From positions 124,001 through 188,000 of the forward strand of contig NVQL02000074.1 of assembly GCA_002400495.2 (NCBI GenBank): a stretch of DNA of 64,000 bases, in the 5' to 3' direction. Made by a program: the position numbers and the translations under genes. The notes under the pieces are model-generated. The model worked only from the letters and a program-made list of their open reading frames with translations. It did not search any database and was not told the origin of the DNA. Position 1 is the first letter of the stretch; every line of letters begins with the position of its first letter. The stretch is from Alphaproteobacteria bacterium (lineage in GTDB: Bacteria; Pseudomonadota; Alphaproteobacteria; Rhizobiales; OSC116). Of the stretch, positions 9,102 through 18,457 are shown piece by piece.

Positions 9102-9137
9102 AAAAAAAATCTGAACCCCGACAGCGTGTCGAGGTTC
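9102..9137 (-). terminator. intrinsic-terminator-like hairpin after sugar-binding protein gene
   Basis: Arms GAACC-c-CGACA (9113-9123) and TGTCG-a-GGTTC (9127-9137) pair with one internal mismatch around a 3-base loop. On the minus strand the stem is followed by AGA and then eight T residues (9109-9102). It lies between the binding-protein stop and the first permease gene and would terminate a fraction of transcripts. Confidence 0.75.
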
Positions 9138-9188
9138 ATTAATATCTAGCTATCATAAGCTTGAGGTGAAACTTCACCCCAAAACATA

Positions 9189-10427
9189 TTAGCGGTTATC
9201 ATAAGCATCTTGCAACGCTTCTGCACCTTCTTCTGGTGTCATTTCACCAGCAGCCAGCGCAACCGCCACATCGTTAAATACCCGTCCAACATCTGGGCCT
9301 AAATCTTGATCTAGGAATAATTGATGTTTAGACGATGTACCAATGGTTTCAGCAGCTTTCACCACCAATGGGTCAACAATATGTTTTTCAGAACCAATAG
9401 AAGATGGAATATAAAGGCCTTGCGCCGCAGCATCATTTTGTTGCTCAGCAGCCAAGAAATACTTCAAAAACTCAAGGGCTTCAGGTGGCGCGCCTTTAGT
9501 GATTTCAAAACCATCAATCCCACCAACTGTTTCCGTACCATCGCCTTTACCACCCATAATTTTAGGGAATGGCAATGATAGAATGTTTGCATTGTCAATG
9601 CCTTTGCCGTCTTTGGCATTTGGCCCTTGTTGAGTAAGCAACCAGTTACCCATAAGGAAGATAGCCGCATCACCATCACCAAATTGGCCAGTAGATGGCA
9701 AGAATGTTTGGCTCAACCAACCTTCTTGGAATGGCTCTTGTGCACCCAAATCAATTAATTTTTGAGAAGCAGCTAAGAATGATGGGTTGTTAAAACCAGT
9801 GGCTTGCATTTGAGCCACCATATCGCCACCACCTTCACGCATCATCAAATAACCCAAATAAAATTGCATAGGCCATTTATCTGCGCCAGACATAATCAAT
9901 GGTGTCACATCAGCAGCTTTTAATTTATCCATCGCAGCCGTAAAACCAGCCCAAGTGCTTAAATCATCTGCACTAACACCTGCTTTATCAAGCAATGTTT
10001 TGTTGGCATACATACTCACCAAGCTAAAATCAAACGCAGCGCCGTGCAACTTACCATCAACTTCAAATGCACCAACACCAGAAGGGTAAATAAGCTTCAA
10101 TAAATCATCTTTATGGGCGCTGATGTCTTCAAGAAAATCAGCTTCGGCATGAGCGGCCAATACACCGCCACCCCAGCTATATATAATGTCTGGGCGGTCA
10201 TCAGATTGCAATAAAGTTGGCAATTTAGCTTTGTAAGCTTCATTTTCCAAATAATCCATCTTCACCACAACGTCAGACTGGCTATTGTTATATTTTTCGA
10301 CAATGGTTTGCCAATATGGGTCAAGCGCGTCGGCTACGTGTAATACAGATACATTTGTAGCGGCAATGGCTGTGCTCGCACTGAGCGCTGCAACAAATAA
10401 TGCGGCGGCAAGTGTTTTTTTAAACAT
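9189..10427 (-). CDS. sugar ABC transporter substrate-binding protein
   Basis: A 412-residue periplasmic binding protein of the extracellular solute-binding family 1. The Sec signal MFKKTLAAALFVAALSAS-TAIAA (about 22 residues) is followed by a two-lobed domain; PDIIYSWGGGVLA near residue 75 and FLMGNWLL near 240 are typical of CUT1 receptors. ATG at 10427 has GGGAGG six bases upstream; an in-frame ATG 12 codons earlier lacks a ribosome site and would spoil the signal peptide. It is first in its operon, divergent from the ROK regulator. Specificity unknown. Confidence 0.94.
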   Translation of the reverse strand: MFKKTLAAALFVAALSASTAIAATNVSVLHVADALDPYWQTIVEKYNNSQSDVVVKMDYLENEAYKAKLPTLLQSDDRPDIIYSWGGGVLAAHAEADFLEDISAHKDDLLKLIYPSGVGAFEVDGKLHGAAFDFSLVSMYANKTLLDKAGVSADDLSTWAGFTAAMDKLKAADVTPLIMSGADKWPMQFYLGYLMMREGGGDMVAQMQATGFNNPSFLAASQKLIDLGAQEPFQEGWLSQTFLPSTGQFGDGDAAIFLMGNWLLTQQGPNAKDGKGIDNANILSLPFPKIMGGKGDGTETVGGIDGFEITKGAPPEALEFLKYFLAAEQQNDAAAQGLYIPSSIGSEKHIVDPLVVKAAETIGTSSKHQLFLDQDLGPDVGRVFNDVAVALAAGEMTPEEGAEALQDAYDNR

Positions 10428-10478
10428 TAGATTCCTCCCAAAATCATAAAAAAAAGGCATCAATTATTATTTAATTCG

Positions 10479-10520
10479 TGATGCGTATTTATTGTGCGTT
10501 GCATCAAGCGCCCTTGTCAA
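10479..10520 (-). promoter_or_regulatory. promoter and inverted repeat upstream of sugar-binding protein gene
   Basis: Minus-strand TTGACA (10520-10515) lies 18 bases from CACAAT (10496-10491). The inverted repeat TGATGC (10479-10484) and GCATCA (10501-10506) brackets the -10 and predicted start, a plausible site for the ROK regulator. Confidence 0.42.
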
Positions 10521-10626
10521 GCCTTTTAATTCGGAACCCGTAATAAACATTTTCAGCGAGATTGACAAAACAGGTAGCGAAATGTAACAATGAAAAACTT
10601 ACTTATTTTAAGAGTTTAAACATCAT

Positions 10627-11898
10627 ATGACCTCTGCCGACCCAGCGCTGATGCGCGCCATCAACCAATTTCAAGTCATGGATGCGATCAGGCGCCATGG
10701 CCCAATATCACGCGTAGAAATTGTCGACAAAACCGAGCTAAGCCCTACAACTGTATCAGCTATTACCTCTAGCCTATTGGGCGACAATGTCATCATTCCA
10801 GCAAAAAATGAAGTGGCAAAAGCCCCAATCGATGGCCCAATTGTACCGCGAGAATATGGCGTCGCTACCGATAATCAATCACCAGCAAATATGTCTAGAG
10901 GCCGACCCCGCAAAATGTTGTCTCTCAATCCAAGTGCAGCCTGCGTAGTTGGCGTTAAGCTAACGCCCGACCAAATCACCGTCGCCGTGACCGATTTCAG
11001 AGCCGATGTCCTAAACACCAACTCAATGCCGATAAAAATAAAAAAACAATCGGTCGAGATGGTCAGCGAGCTAATAGAAAAAGCCATATTAAAATGCATC
11101 AAACAAGCAGACATTGAGCTTACCGCCATTCGTGGCATCAGCATTGGCCTACCTGGCGTTATCGAGCGTAATAACGGCATCTGCCGCCAATCAACCATAT
11201 TTGAACAATCAGAAGTGTTATTGGTTAAAGAGCTAGAAAAGCGCCTACCCGTACAAATCAGCCTCGATACCGACGCCAACCTCATCACCCTAGCCGAAAG
11301 TTGGTTTGGCCAAGCCAAAGGCATGGACGATTATATGGTGGTCAGCGTCGAGCAAAACCTCGGCCTAGGCATTATGCATCAAGGTGAATTATTCCGCGGA
11401 GCCAATGGTTTATGCCCAGACCTTAGCGATTTACTTATATCTATAGACGACGAAGTTGGCGGCCGCAGATTGTCAGAAGTCGCATCAGTTTCAGCCATGC
11501 TAGAAGCCATAGGCATATGGAAAAACACCGATTCAGACCCCACTTTAACCGAAGGCATGAATAGATTGGTCGAGCTTGCAGACGATGGCAATAAAAAAGC
11601 CATCGAGATTATGTCCTATGCAGGCCGCGGCCTCGGCGCTGCCATCACCAGCCTCATCACTTTATTCGCGCCCTCGCGGGTCATCGTAACGGGTGTCGGC
11701 GTAACTGCAGGCAATTATTTGCTCACCCCCATGCGCGAAACTGTGCAAAAAAGCATACCCTCTAGCATGAGCGAGGTGACCGAAATCACCATGCATAGCT
11801 GGAGCGATGATACATGGGCGCGCGGCGCAGCCGCTATGACATTACGCAGCCTTTATGGCATGCCTTGGGAAGCCATGGCACCAATAATGCGTATATAA
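10627..11898 (+). CDS. ROK-family transcriptional regulator
   Basis: A 423-residue regulator with an N-terminal winged helix (MDAIRRHGPISRVEIVDKTELS, about residues 18-40) and a C-terminal ROK sugar-sensing domain. GISIGLPGVI near 175 and GLGIMHQGELFRGANGL near 245 are ROK hallmarks. The CxCGxxGC zinc motif normally after the FRGANG segment is absent: the stretch reads IDDEVGGRRLSEVAS. The phosphate-binding DxGxT of kinases is also absent, which fits a regulator rather than a kinase. It is divergent from the sugar importer genes and probably represses them in the absence of sugar. The insertion between HTH and ROK domains (residues 55-90) is longer than usual. Confidence 0.9.
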   Translation: MTSADPALMRAINQFQVMDAIRRHGPISRVEIVDKTELSPTTVSAITSSLLGDNVIIPAKNEVAKAPIDGPIVPREYGVATDNQSPANMSRGRPRKMLSLNPSAACVVGVKLTPDQITVAVTDFRADVLNTNSMPIKIKKQSVEMVSELIEKAILKCIKQADIELTAIRGISIGLPGVIERNNGICRQSTIFEQSEVLLVKELEKRLPVQISLDTDANLITLAESWFGQAKGMDDYMVVSVEQNLGLGIMHQGELFRGANGLCPDLSDLLISIDDEVGGRRLSEVASVSAMLEAIGIWKNTDSDPTLTEGMNRLVELADDGNKKAIEIMSYAGRGLGAAITSLITLFAPSRVIVTGVGVTAGNYLLTPMRETVQKSIPSSMSEVTEITMHSWSDDTWARGAAAMTLRSLYGMPWEAMAPIMRI

Positions 11899-11986
11899 TT
11901 TAATTAATACGGGTTCTTGCCTTAAATATAAATTGCTGCTAACAATAACGAGTAAATTCATCTAATATGTGGCTTTGGAGCTTTAA

Positions 11987-13102
11987 ATGGCAGGATTAAG
12001 ACTTGAGAAAATAGACAAAAGCTTCGGTGATGTGAGAGTCATTAAAGAAATCGACCTCGAAATCGCCCATGGCGAATTTGTCGTCTTTGTTGGCCCTTCG
12101 GGTTGCGGAAAATCCACATTATTACGCATGATAGCTGGCCTAGAAGACATTAGCGCTGGCAATCTATATATTGGCAGTGAGCTATGCAACCTAACCGCCC
12201 CTAAAGACCGCGGCATTGCCATGGTATTCCAATCATACGCTTTATACCCGCATATGACCGTCTATGACAATATCGGCTTCGGCCTCAAACTTGCGCGTGT
12301 TCCCAAAGCCGAACGCGATCAAAAAATTAGAAGCACCGCAAAAATATTACAAATGGAAAATTTGCTCGACCGCAAACCCAACCAACTTTCGGGCGGCCAG
12401 CGCCAACGCGTAGCCATTGGCCGTGCCATTGTGCGCGAACCAGAAGTGTTTTTATTCGATGAGCCCCTCTCCAACCTAGATGCCGCATTGCGGGTCGATA
12501 CACGCATGGAAATCGCCAAATTACACCATGATTTAGGCGCAACCATGATTTACGTCACCCACGATCAAGTTGAAGCCATGACTTTAGCCGATAAAATCGT
12601 GGTGCTTAAAGATGGCACAGTGCAACAAATAGGCTCTCCTTTAGAGCTTTATCATCACCCCAAAAACCTATTTGTAGCAGGCTTTATTGGTTCACCAAAA
12701 ATGAATTTTTTCAAAGTCACTATAGAGTCAATAAACGCAGACAGCTTATTAGTTCAATCGGCCGATTTAGGCGCCCTAACCTGCCCCATTGTCAGCCAAG
12801 ATGTAAAAATTGGCGATCAATTGACATTGGGCTTGCGGCCACAGCATATAAACATTGATATAGACCAACAAGATGGCGTCACAGCAATAGTTGAACTGGT
12901 CGAACATTTAGGCGATGAAACTGTCTTGAGCCTCAAATTACCATCAGGTCAATCCATCATTGCCACTCAACCCGACGATATAGACATTGAAATCGGCAAA
13001 AAAATTGGCCTGAATGTCCAGCAAGCCAAAGCCCAATTATTTAATACGGAGGGCTTAGCACTCGCTTCTACAAATACCCTCAAAAAAATACTCAAGAAAT
13101 AA
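11987..13102 (+). CDS. sugar ABC transporter ATP-binding protein (MsmK/UgpC type)
   Basis: A 371-residue ATPase that powers CUT1 sugar uptake at the inner membrane. Walker A GPSGCGKST (about residues 36-44), Q-loop in VFQSYALYP, signature LSGGQRQRVA (about 134-143), Walker B VFLFDEPLSNLDA and the H-loop VTHDQ are intact. The C-terminal OB-type regulatory domain (from about 235) contains GLRPQHI. GGAG lies 6 bases before the ATG. It sits between the ROK regulator and an SGNH hydrolase, divergent from the receptor and permeases it most likely serves. Such ATPases may also be shared among several importers. Confidence 0.93.
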   Translation: MAGLRLEKIDKSFGDVRVIKEIDLEIAHGEFVVFVGPSGCGKSTLLRMIAGLEDISAGNLYIGSELCNLTAPKDRGIAMVFQSYALYPHMTVYDNIGFGLKLARVPKAERDQKIRSTAKILQMENLLDRKPNQLSGGQRQRVAIGRAIVREPEVFLFDEPLSNLDAALRVDTRMEIAKLHHDLGATMIYVTHDQVEAMTLADKIVVLKDGTVQQIGSPLELYHHPKNLFVAGFIGSPKMNFFKVTIESINADSLLVQSADLGALTCPIVSQDVKIGDQLTLGLRPQHINIDIDQQDGVTAIVELVEHLGDETVLSLKLPSGQSIIATQPDDIDIEIGKKIGLNVQQAKAQLFNTEGLALASTNTLKKILKK

Positions 13103-13120
13103 ATATTCAGGAAAAAACAT

Positions 13121-13762
13121 ATGAAAAACGTTCTATGCTTTGGCGATTCAAACACTTGGGGCGCACAGCCAGTACCAAGTTGGGATCAAATCAAACGCTT
13201 TGAATTAAGCCAAAACTGGACAGGCATTGCTCAACAAAAATTAGGCGCCGATTGGAACCTAATCACCGAAGGCCTCCCTTCCCGCACAACAGTGATTGAA
13301 GACATTGTAGATGGCGCACATTTTTCAGGCATTTCATATTTAAAACCCTGCTTATTAAGCCACACACCGCTTGATCATGTGGTTCTAATGCTAGGCACAA
13401 ACGATTTTAAACGGCGGTTTAATCTAGTTGCCGAAGATGTGGCAGTGGGTATCACAAGGCTCATAAAAGAAATAAAAAACAGCGATACATTGGCAGGAGG
13501 CCACTCAAATATCTTAGTCATTTGCCCTCCCCCACTTAAAGTGGTTGGCGTGTTCAGCACCATGTTTGAAGGTGGCGACATAAAATCCCAACAACTCGCC
13601 CCCTATATTAAAGAAATCGCCGCAGCCCATGGAGTTAGCTACTTAAATGCGGGCGAAATCATTCAATCTAGCGACACTGACGGCATTCATTTAGATGCCG
13701 ATCAACACAAAATCTTGGGCGAAAAAGTAGCAGAAATCCTCACCGAAACATCACAACCTTAA
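13121..13762 (+). CDS. SGNH/GDSL-family hydrolase (esterase)
   Basis: A 213-residue SGNH hydrolase, probably deacetylating or hydrolysing esters on an imported sugar. Block I CFGDSNTWG holds the catalytic Ser9, block III LMLGTNDFK holds the oxyanion Asn, and block V DGIHLDADQH near residue 187 supplies Asp and His. No signal peptide, so cytoplasmic. It begins 18 bases after the ATPase gene and shares its transcript. Length and motif order match bacterial arylesterase/acyl-CoA thioesterase-like members. The link to carbohydrate de-esterification comes from context only. Confidence 0.88.
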   Translation: MKNVLCFGDSNTWGAQPVPSWDQIKRFELSQNWTGIAQQKLGADWNLITEGLPSRTTVIEDIVDGAHFSGISYLKPCLLSHTPLDHVVLMLGTNDFKRRFNLVAEDVAVGITRLIKEIKNSDTLAGGHSNILVICPPPLKVVGVFSTMFEGGDIKSQQLAPYIKEIAAAHGVSYLNAGEIIQSSDTDGIHLDADQHKILGEKVAEILTETSQP

Positions 13763-13897
13763 CCGCTCCCAACCATTAACTTAGGCCAAATAACTGATAT
13801 TCTTTGCAACGTCTTTTTTAATGCTGTTATCTAATAATTTGTTTTTATTATCGTCAGTAGAATTATCGAAAATCTACCCAATTCACCAAGATTACGG

Positions 13898-15352
13898 TTA
13901 GGCACATTGCAGACCTGAGTTAATTTCAAATCTAACTTTGCTGTCATAGGCTTTATGGTCAGCCATATATTCAGATATTTTTCGTGCGAGCGCGTCCACC
14001 TGTTCAATAATATATTCGGCTGTTTCTTCATCCATAAGATAGCTAAAATTCAATCGAATCCAACCGGGCTTTGCGATTGATTCATCGGCAGAAATTGCTT
14101 TACGAATGGCTTCGGATTGGTCGCGCCCAACCCCGAGCAATCTATGACCATATGGCCCCGCACAGGCACACCCGCCGCGCGCCTGAATGCCTGTAACATC
14201 GCTTAGTAAACGCGTGAACATTTCATGAGGTATATAACCACCCTCACCGTCATAAATGACAAATGAAAATATTGGCAAACGGTTAGAATGATTGGCTGCC
14301 AAAATGCCAATGTTGGGGTTATCACTCCATTTGGCAAACGCCATGGCAGCAAACTCACGGTCACGTTTGGCGATATAATCAAGCCCGATGGCTGCCTTAA
14401 TCATAAATACCAATGCAACCCGAATGTCGCCAATGATATTCGGCGTCCCCGCCTCCTCACGTTCGGCAATTGATGTAAAATAGTCATGCGCCCACGGCGA
14501 CACATATGAAACAGAACCACCACCCGGCCATGTCGGGCATGTGGCTCTCATGGCTAAATTTCTGACAATCAATAAACCAGATGCACTTGGCCCACCAGGG
14601 AATTTATGTGGCGATAAAAATATAGCATCTTTCAAGGTTGTTTCATCACTGCCCATATCTATCGGCAAATACGGCCCACCACCAGCATAATCCCAAAACG
14701 CCAAGGCTCCGTAGCGCTTTAACAGCTTGGTCACCGCTTCATCATCTGTAACAATGCCCGTGACGTTAGATGCAGCCGAAAACGAACCCACCAATAAAGC
14801 ACGGTCAGCACGCATTTTCAGTTCATTTTCTAACATAACTAAATCTGGCCCACCTTGCTCAGCTTCGGCAATCTCAACGACCTCAGCACCACTTTCGCGC
14901 CATGGTAAAATGTTTGAATGATGTTCATAAGGGCCAATAAAAACCGTAGGTTTATGATTTGGGTTGTTTTTCACCAAATCGGCAATGCCACAAAGTGCAA
15001 CCAACCGATTCACCGCTGCCGTTGCGCCAGAACCTGCAAAAACAACTGTACAGTCATCCCCCGCATTCACTTGATCAGCAATATACGCACGGGCTTCCTC
15101 ACGCATATTGGTCATGTATGCGCCACAATATGAAGCCTCGGTATGGCTATTGGCATAATAGGGTAAAATTTGTTTAGTCACAAATTCCTCAACCTGTTGC
15201 AAAGCGCGGCCGGAGGCAGTGTAATCGGCATAGACTAATTTTTTAAGCCCAAACGGAGTTGGAAATTCAATACCTTCACCAATAAGTCCATCGCGCAACT
15301 CGGCAACAATATTGTCTTGCTCTAATGTTTTTTGAAATTGTTTCAGCACCAT
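13898..15352 (-). CDS. class V aminotransferase / cysteine-desulfurase-like PLP enzyme
   Basis: A 484-residue PLP enzyme of the SufS/CsdA-like class V fold. The cofactor Lys is in FLSPHKFPGGP (about residue 240), and the loop ARGGCACAGPYGH (about residue 400) carries Cys residues where cysteine desulfurases keep the catalytic Cys. It is longer than typical SufS (about 410). Divergent Lrp/AsnC regulation and no suf genes nearby suggest an amino-acid lyase or selenocysteine-lyase-like role rather than Fe-S assembly. The C-terminal 60 residues after the last conserved block are poorly recognisable. Function beyond the fold is uncertain. Confidence 0.85.
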   Translation of the reverse strand: MVLKQFQKTLEQDNIVAELRDGLIGEGIEFPTPFGLKKLVYADYTASGRALQQVEEFVTKQILPYYANSHTEASYCGAYMTNMREEARAYIADQVNAGDDCTVVFAGSGATAAVNRLVALCGIADLVKNNPNHKPTVFIGPYEHHSNILPWRESGAEVVEIAEAEQGGPDLVMLENELKMRADRALLVGSFSAASNVTGIVTDDEAVTKLLKRYGALAFWDYAGGGPYLPIDMGSDETTLKDAIFLSPHKFPGGPSASGLLIVRNLAMRATCPTWPGGGSVSYVSPWAHDYFTSIAEREEAGTPNIIGDIRVALVFMIKAAIGLDYIAKRDREFAAMAFAKWSDNPNIGILAANHSNRLPIFSFVIYDGEGGYIPHEMFTRLLSDVTGIQARGGCACAGPYGHRLLGVGRDQSEAIRKAISADESIAKPGWIRLNFSYLMDEETAEYIIEQVDALARKISEYMADHKAYDSKVRFEINSGLQCA

Positions 15353-15397
15353 TGGTTTATTTCCTTAACATGAGCGCCATTAAAACGAACCAATTAA

Positions 15398-15455
15398 ACG
15401 CGTTATATCGATATAATATATTGACTTTGGGCAAATTAATATCAATTATACGCGT
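15398..15455 (+). promoter_or_regulatory. divergent promoter region, Lrp-type regulator / aminotransferase
   Basis: TTGACT (15421-15426) and AATTAT (15444-15449) with a 17-base spacer form a plausible promoter for the Lrp-type gene. A perfect palindrome TTATATCGATATAA lies at 15403-15416. The palindrome ACGCGT occurs at 15398-15403 and again at 15450-15455, 52 bases apart, close to five helical turns, as Lrp-type octamers often require. Confidence 0.4.
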
Positions 15456-15494
15456 AAATAATGTAAATATATTAAATTATGATAGAGAAAACAT

Positions 15495-15950
15495 ATGAAA
15501 ATCGATCAATATAACTTAGATATATTACGCGCCATTCAAACTGATAATTCACTGGCTCAACGAGAATTGGCCGAAAGAGTGAATTTATCGCCCAATGCTT
15601 GCTGGCACCGCGTGCAAAATTTAAAAGACGAAGGCATCATCGTTGGCCAAACCGTAAAGCTAGATCGAAAAAAGCTAAATCTTGGCCTTGTTGTATTTGT
15701 AATGTTGCGCACGCGGCATCATTCAGTCGATTGGCTCGATGAGTTTCGTCGCCATGTTTCGACCATTCCTGAGGTTATAGATTTTTACCGCATTGGCGGT
15801 GATTATGATTATTTTTTAAAAATTGTAACGCGTGATATTGAAAGTTATGACACAGTTTACCAGCGCTTAATTTCTAAAGTTGAATTGGATTCCGTGACAT
15901 CTTATTTTGCTATGGAGGCCATAGAGGAACAACGGCCATTGCCCATTTAA
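15495..15950 (+). CDS. Lrp/AsnC-family transcriptional regulator
   Basis: A 151-residue regulator with the Lrp layout: helix-turn-helix in ILRAIQTDNSLAQRELAERVNLSPN (about residues 9-33), a hinge, and a C-terminal RAM ligand-binding domain ending with EAIEEQRPLPI. GGDYDYFLKIVTRDIESYD matches the RAM core. It is divergent from the PLP enzyme and most likely controls it in response to an amino acid. Length is standard. Confidence 0.92.
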   Translation: MKIDQYNLDILRAIQTDNSLAQRELAERVNLSPNACWHRVQNLKDEGIIVGQTVKLDRKKLNLGLVVFVMLRTRHHSVDWLDEFRRHVSTIPEVIDFYRIGGDYDYFLKIVTRDIESYDTVYQRLISKVELDSVTSYFAMEAIEEQRPLPI

Positions 15951-16066
15951 TCGATATACGAAATTTACTAGTGTTCAACTTCTTTCCGCCAAAGGGCTAG
16001 AAAAAGACCAGTAGGCAAGCCAACAGGCTATGCTAGAAGGCCGTATTTCAAACTTACAATCAATTT

Positions 16067-16084
16067 ATACCAACCTGATATATA
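16067..16084. repeat. 18-base dispersed motif, copy 1
   Basis: TATACCAACCTGATATAT, identical in 17 of 18 positions to the sequence at 52085-52102. Both copies are intergenic, near regulator genes. Meaning unknown. Confidence 0.35.
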
Positions 16085-16092
16085 TAAGGAAT

Positions 16093-17127
16093 TTAAACCA
16101 CTCTGTTGCCATCAGAGTCAAAATAATGCTTGATTGATTGCTCTAAATCAACATTCAAAACGTCACCATTTTTATGACCACTTCTAGCGTTCAGGCGAAT
16201 GATCAATTTTTCATCACCAAATTTAACCGAAGCAAACGCATCTGGCCCCGTATTTTCGATTGAGACAATTTCAACCTCTATACAATTTTCCGACCAGTTG
16301 GCAACCACAACCATATCCTCTGGCCGCACGCCGACCAACGTAACACCCTCGACCGTTCGCGCAAACTCAGCAGAAATATGAGTGGCATCAATCATATTCA
16401 TCGCAGGGAAACCCATAAATTCAGCCACAAATATATTGGCTGGTTGATGGTACACTTCATCAGGCGATCCAATTTGTTGAATCACCCCAACATTTAGCAC
16501 ACAAATTTTATCAGCCAAAGTCATCGCTTCAATTTGGTCATGTGTCACATAAACAATCGACGCCCCGACAGTTTCGTGCAAATCTTTAATTTCTGCCCGC
16601 ATTTCAACCCGCAATTTAGCATCAAGGTTCGACAACGGCTCATCAAACAAAAACAATTTAGGTTTACGAACCAAAGCCCTGCCCATCGCCACCCTCTGTC
16701 TCTGCCCACCCGAAAGCTCCGCAGGCTTACGATCGAGCAACGGGTTAATTTGCAACATAGCCGCCACTCGTTCAATTTCTGCGGCCATTTCTGCAGCCGA
16801 GTCGCCACGAATTTTCATACCAAAAGTAATGTTTTCACGCACCGTCATGGTCGGGTATAAAGCATAAGATTGAAACACCATCGCAACATTTCGCTCTTTA
16901 GGCGGCACGTCATTCATGGTTTCAGAACCAATTTTTACATCTCCGCTGTCAATTTCTTCCAGCCCAGCAATACAGTTTAATAGGGTCGATTTACCACAGC
17001 CAGATGGCCCCAATAAAACCAAAAACTCACCTTGTTGCATGTCGATCGAAATGTCTTTTAACACTTCGATGTGACCATAGCTTTTTTTAAGGTTGTTAAT
17101 TTCTAATATTGTAGAATTATCGGTCAT
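16093..17127 (-). CDS. malK: maltose/alpha-glucoside ABC transporter ATPase
   Basis: A 344-residue CUT1 ATPase. Walker A GPSGCGKST, signature LSGGQRQRVA, Walker B LFLFDEPLSNLDA and the H-loop YVTHDQIEAM are all present; the C-terminal regulatory domain contains GVRPEDM. It follows lacI by 18 bases on the same strand and is divergent from malEFG, the same split arrangement (malK against malEFG) known from Escherichia coli. It most likely energises MalFG here. The regulatory domain is shorter than that of E. coli MalK (371 residues), so interaction with a MalT-like activator is not expected. Confidence 0.9.
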   Translation of the reverse strand: MTDNSTILEINNLKKSYGHIEVLKDISIDMQQGEFLVLLGPSGCGKSTLLNCIAGLEEIDSGDVKIGSETMNDVPPKERNVAMVFQSYALYPTMTVRENITFGMKIRGDSAAEMAAEIERVAAMLQINPLLDRKPAELSGGQRQRVAMGRALVRKPKLFLFDEPLSNLDAKLRVEMRAEIKDLHETVGASIVYVTHDQIEAMTLADKICVLNVGVIQQIGSPDEVYHQPANIFVAEFMGFPAMNMIDATHISAEFARTVEGVTLVGVRPEDMVVVANWSENCIEVEIVSIENTGPDAFASVKFGDEKLIIRLNARSGHKNGDVLNVDLEQSIKHYFDSDGNRVV

Positions 17128-17145
17128 GGTCTCTCTCTTTTCCTA

Positions 17146-18165
17146 TTATTTTTTTCTAGGCGCAGCACCAGTTGACGCGCGCACCACCAATTCGGCCTGA
17201 ACAACTTTTTGCAGCTCAGATATCGACGCCCCTCGGCTTTGCTCAATTAACATTTTGCCAATTTCTTGCCCCGCAATGCGTATTGGCGAGCGCGTAACCG
17301 TCAATGGTACCGAGAAATTTTCGGTTTTAAGCGATGACAATCCATCATCATGGCTAACAATCGAAACATCGCGCCCCACCACAATACCTGCATCACGAAA
17401 TCGGCGGTTTGCGCCCAAAGTTAGCAAAGCCGAACTACACAAAATCGCAGTCGGTAATTTGTTCGCATCAATAAGCTGCGATATAATGCGATAGCCGTTT
17501 TCTTCAGTCATCGCGTCGGCAAATACCAATTCTGGGTTTACAACAAGACCACGTTGGCCAAAGACATCGCAGTATCCACGATAGCGGTCAATGGCAAAAA
17601 CCGAATCTTGCGTGCCGTTTAATAGCGCAATTTCTTGATGGCCTAAATCCATCAATAACCGAGTGGCATCTTTGAATGCCTTGTAATTATCAATGTCAAA
17701 ATAAGCATAGTCAGGTTTTCTATCGGTACGCCCATGCACAATGAATGGAAAATTCATCGCCAATAATTCGCGAATGCGCGGGTCATCAAGTTTAGGCGCG
17801 CTCAGCACCAAAGCATCAACCTTTCGGGTGGTGGCAAGGCGCCTATATGTCGCGATGCCATCCGATGCACTCAACACAAGGTCCAAATCATTCACCGCCA
17901 AAGCCGAGGTTAAACCAGCTAAAAAATCTACAAAATGGGGGTCCATCAGTAAATTATCAGCCGCTGGCAATACAATGCCAAATGCCCCCGTTTTGCCAGT
18001 TGCCAGTTGCCGCGCACTGGTATTGGCACGATAGCCAAGTGCATTCGCAGCTTCTATAACCCGCGCCTTAGTTGCAGAGTTTACCGTGCTATAATTGTTC
18101 AAAGCACGACTTACCGTCGCCTGCGACAAGTTCAAATGTTTGGCCAATTGTTTAAGATTTATCAA
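17146..18165 (-). CDS. LacI-family transcriptional repressor
   Basis: A 339-residue repressor with an N-terminal LacI helix-turn-helix (LKQLAKHLNLSQATVSRALN, residues 4-23) and a type-1 periplasmic-binding-like sugar sensor domain. The start is TTG at 18165, preceded by AGGA at good spacing; no ATG fits the conserved N-terminus. Its likely operators, two copies of TGAAAGCGCTTT(C/A), lie in the intergenic region shared with the alpha-glucosidase operon. That suggests it represses both that operon and its own lacI-malK transcript, with maltose or a related alpha-glucoside as inducer. Confidence 0.92.
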   Translation of the reverse strand: MINLKQLAKHLNLSQATVSRALNNYSTVNSATKARVIEAANALGYRANTSARQLATGKTGAFGIVLPAADNLLMDPHFVDFLAGLTSALAVNDLDLVLSASDGIATYRRLATTRKVDALVLSAPKLDDPRIRELLAMNFPFIVHGRTDRKPDYAYFDIDNYKAFKDATRLLMDLGHQEIALLNGTQDSVFAIDRYRGYCDVFGQRGLVVNPELVFADAMTEENGYRIISQLIDANKLPTAILCSSALLTLGANRRFRDAGIVVGRDVSIVSHDDGLSSLKTENFSVPLTVTRSPIRIAGQEIGKMLIEQSRGASISELQKVVQAELVVRASTGAAPRKK

Positions 18166-18250
18166 AGTCTGTCCTACGTATTTTTATTAAACAGTTTTAA
18201 TGTTTAGAATGGATTAGCTCCAGTTTATCAAAAACATTGCAGTTATGTTA

Positions 18251-18264
18251 TGAAAGCGCTTTAT
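18251..18264. promoter_or_regulatory. LacI-type operator, imperfect copy
   Basis: TGAAAGCGCTTTAT matches the perfect operator at 18457-18470 in 12 of 14 positions. It lies 86 bases upstream of the lacI start codon and 206 bases (centre to centre) from the second copy, so it may allow autoregulation or looping. Confidence 0.6.
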
Positions 18265-18427
18265 GTTTTGTAGCTTAACATCACTTTATTTGCAAACCAA
18301 TTCAAAATATATATTCATATATCAAATATTTAATTAGTATATTTTAAACAACTAATCTAATAAAATTGATATTATGCTTGTATATTCAACTATATAAACG
18401 AGTTATAAAGTGTATACTAATAGTCTA

Positions 18428-18457
18428 TTGACAGTTTAAAATTTTAACTTTAATAAT
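18428..18457 (+). promoter_or_regulatory. promoter of alpha-glucosidase-malEFG operon
   Basis: TTGACA (18428-18433) and AATAAT (18452-18457) are 18 bases apart. The perfect operator begins at the last base of the -10 and would cover the transcription start, the classic position for repression. Confidence 0.6.

Noticed and set aside
15951-16092. Possible small coding remnant between the Lrp-type gene and malK
   Set aside because: One frame is open for about 35 codons but has no start, no ribosome site and no recognisable family.
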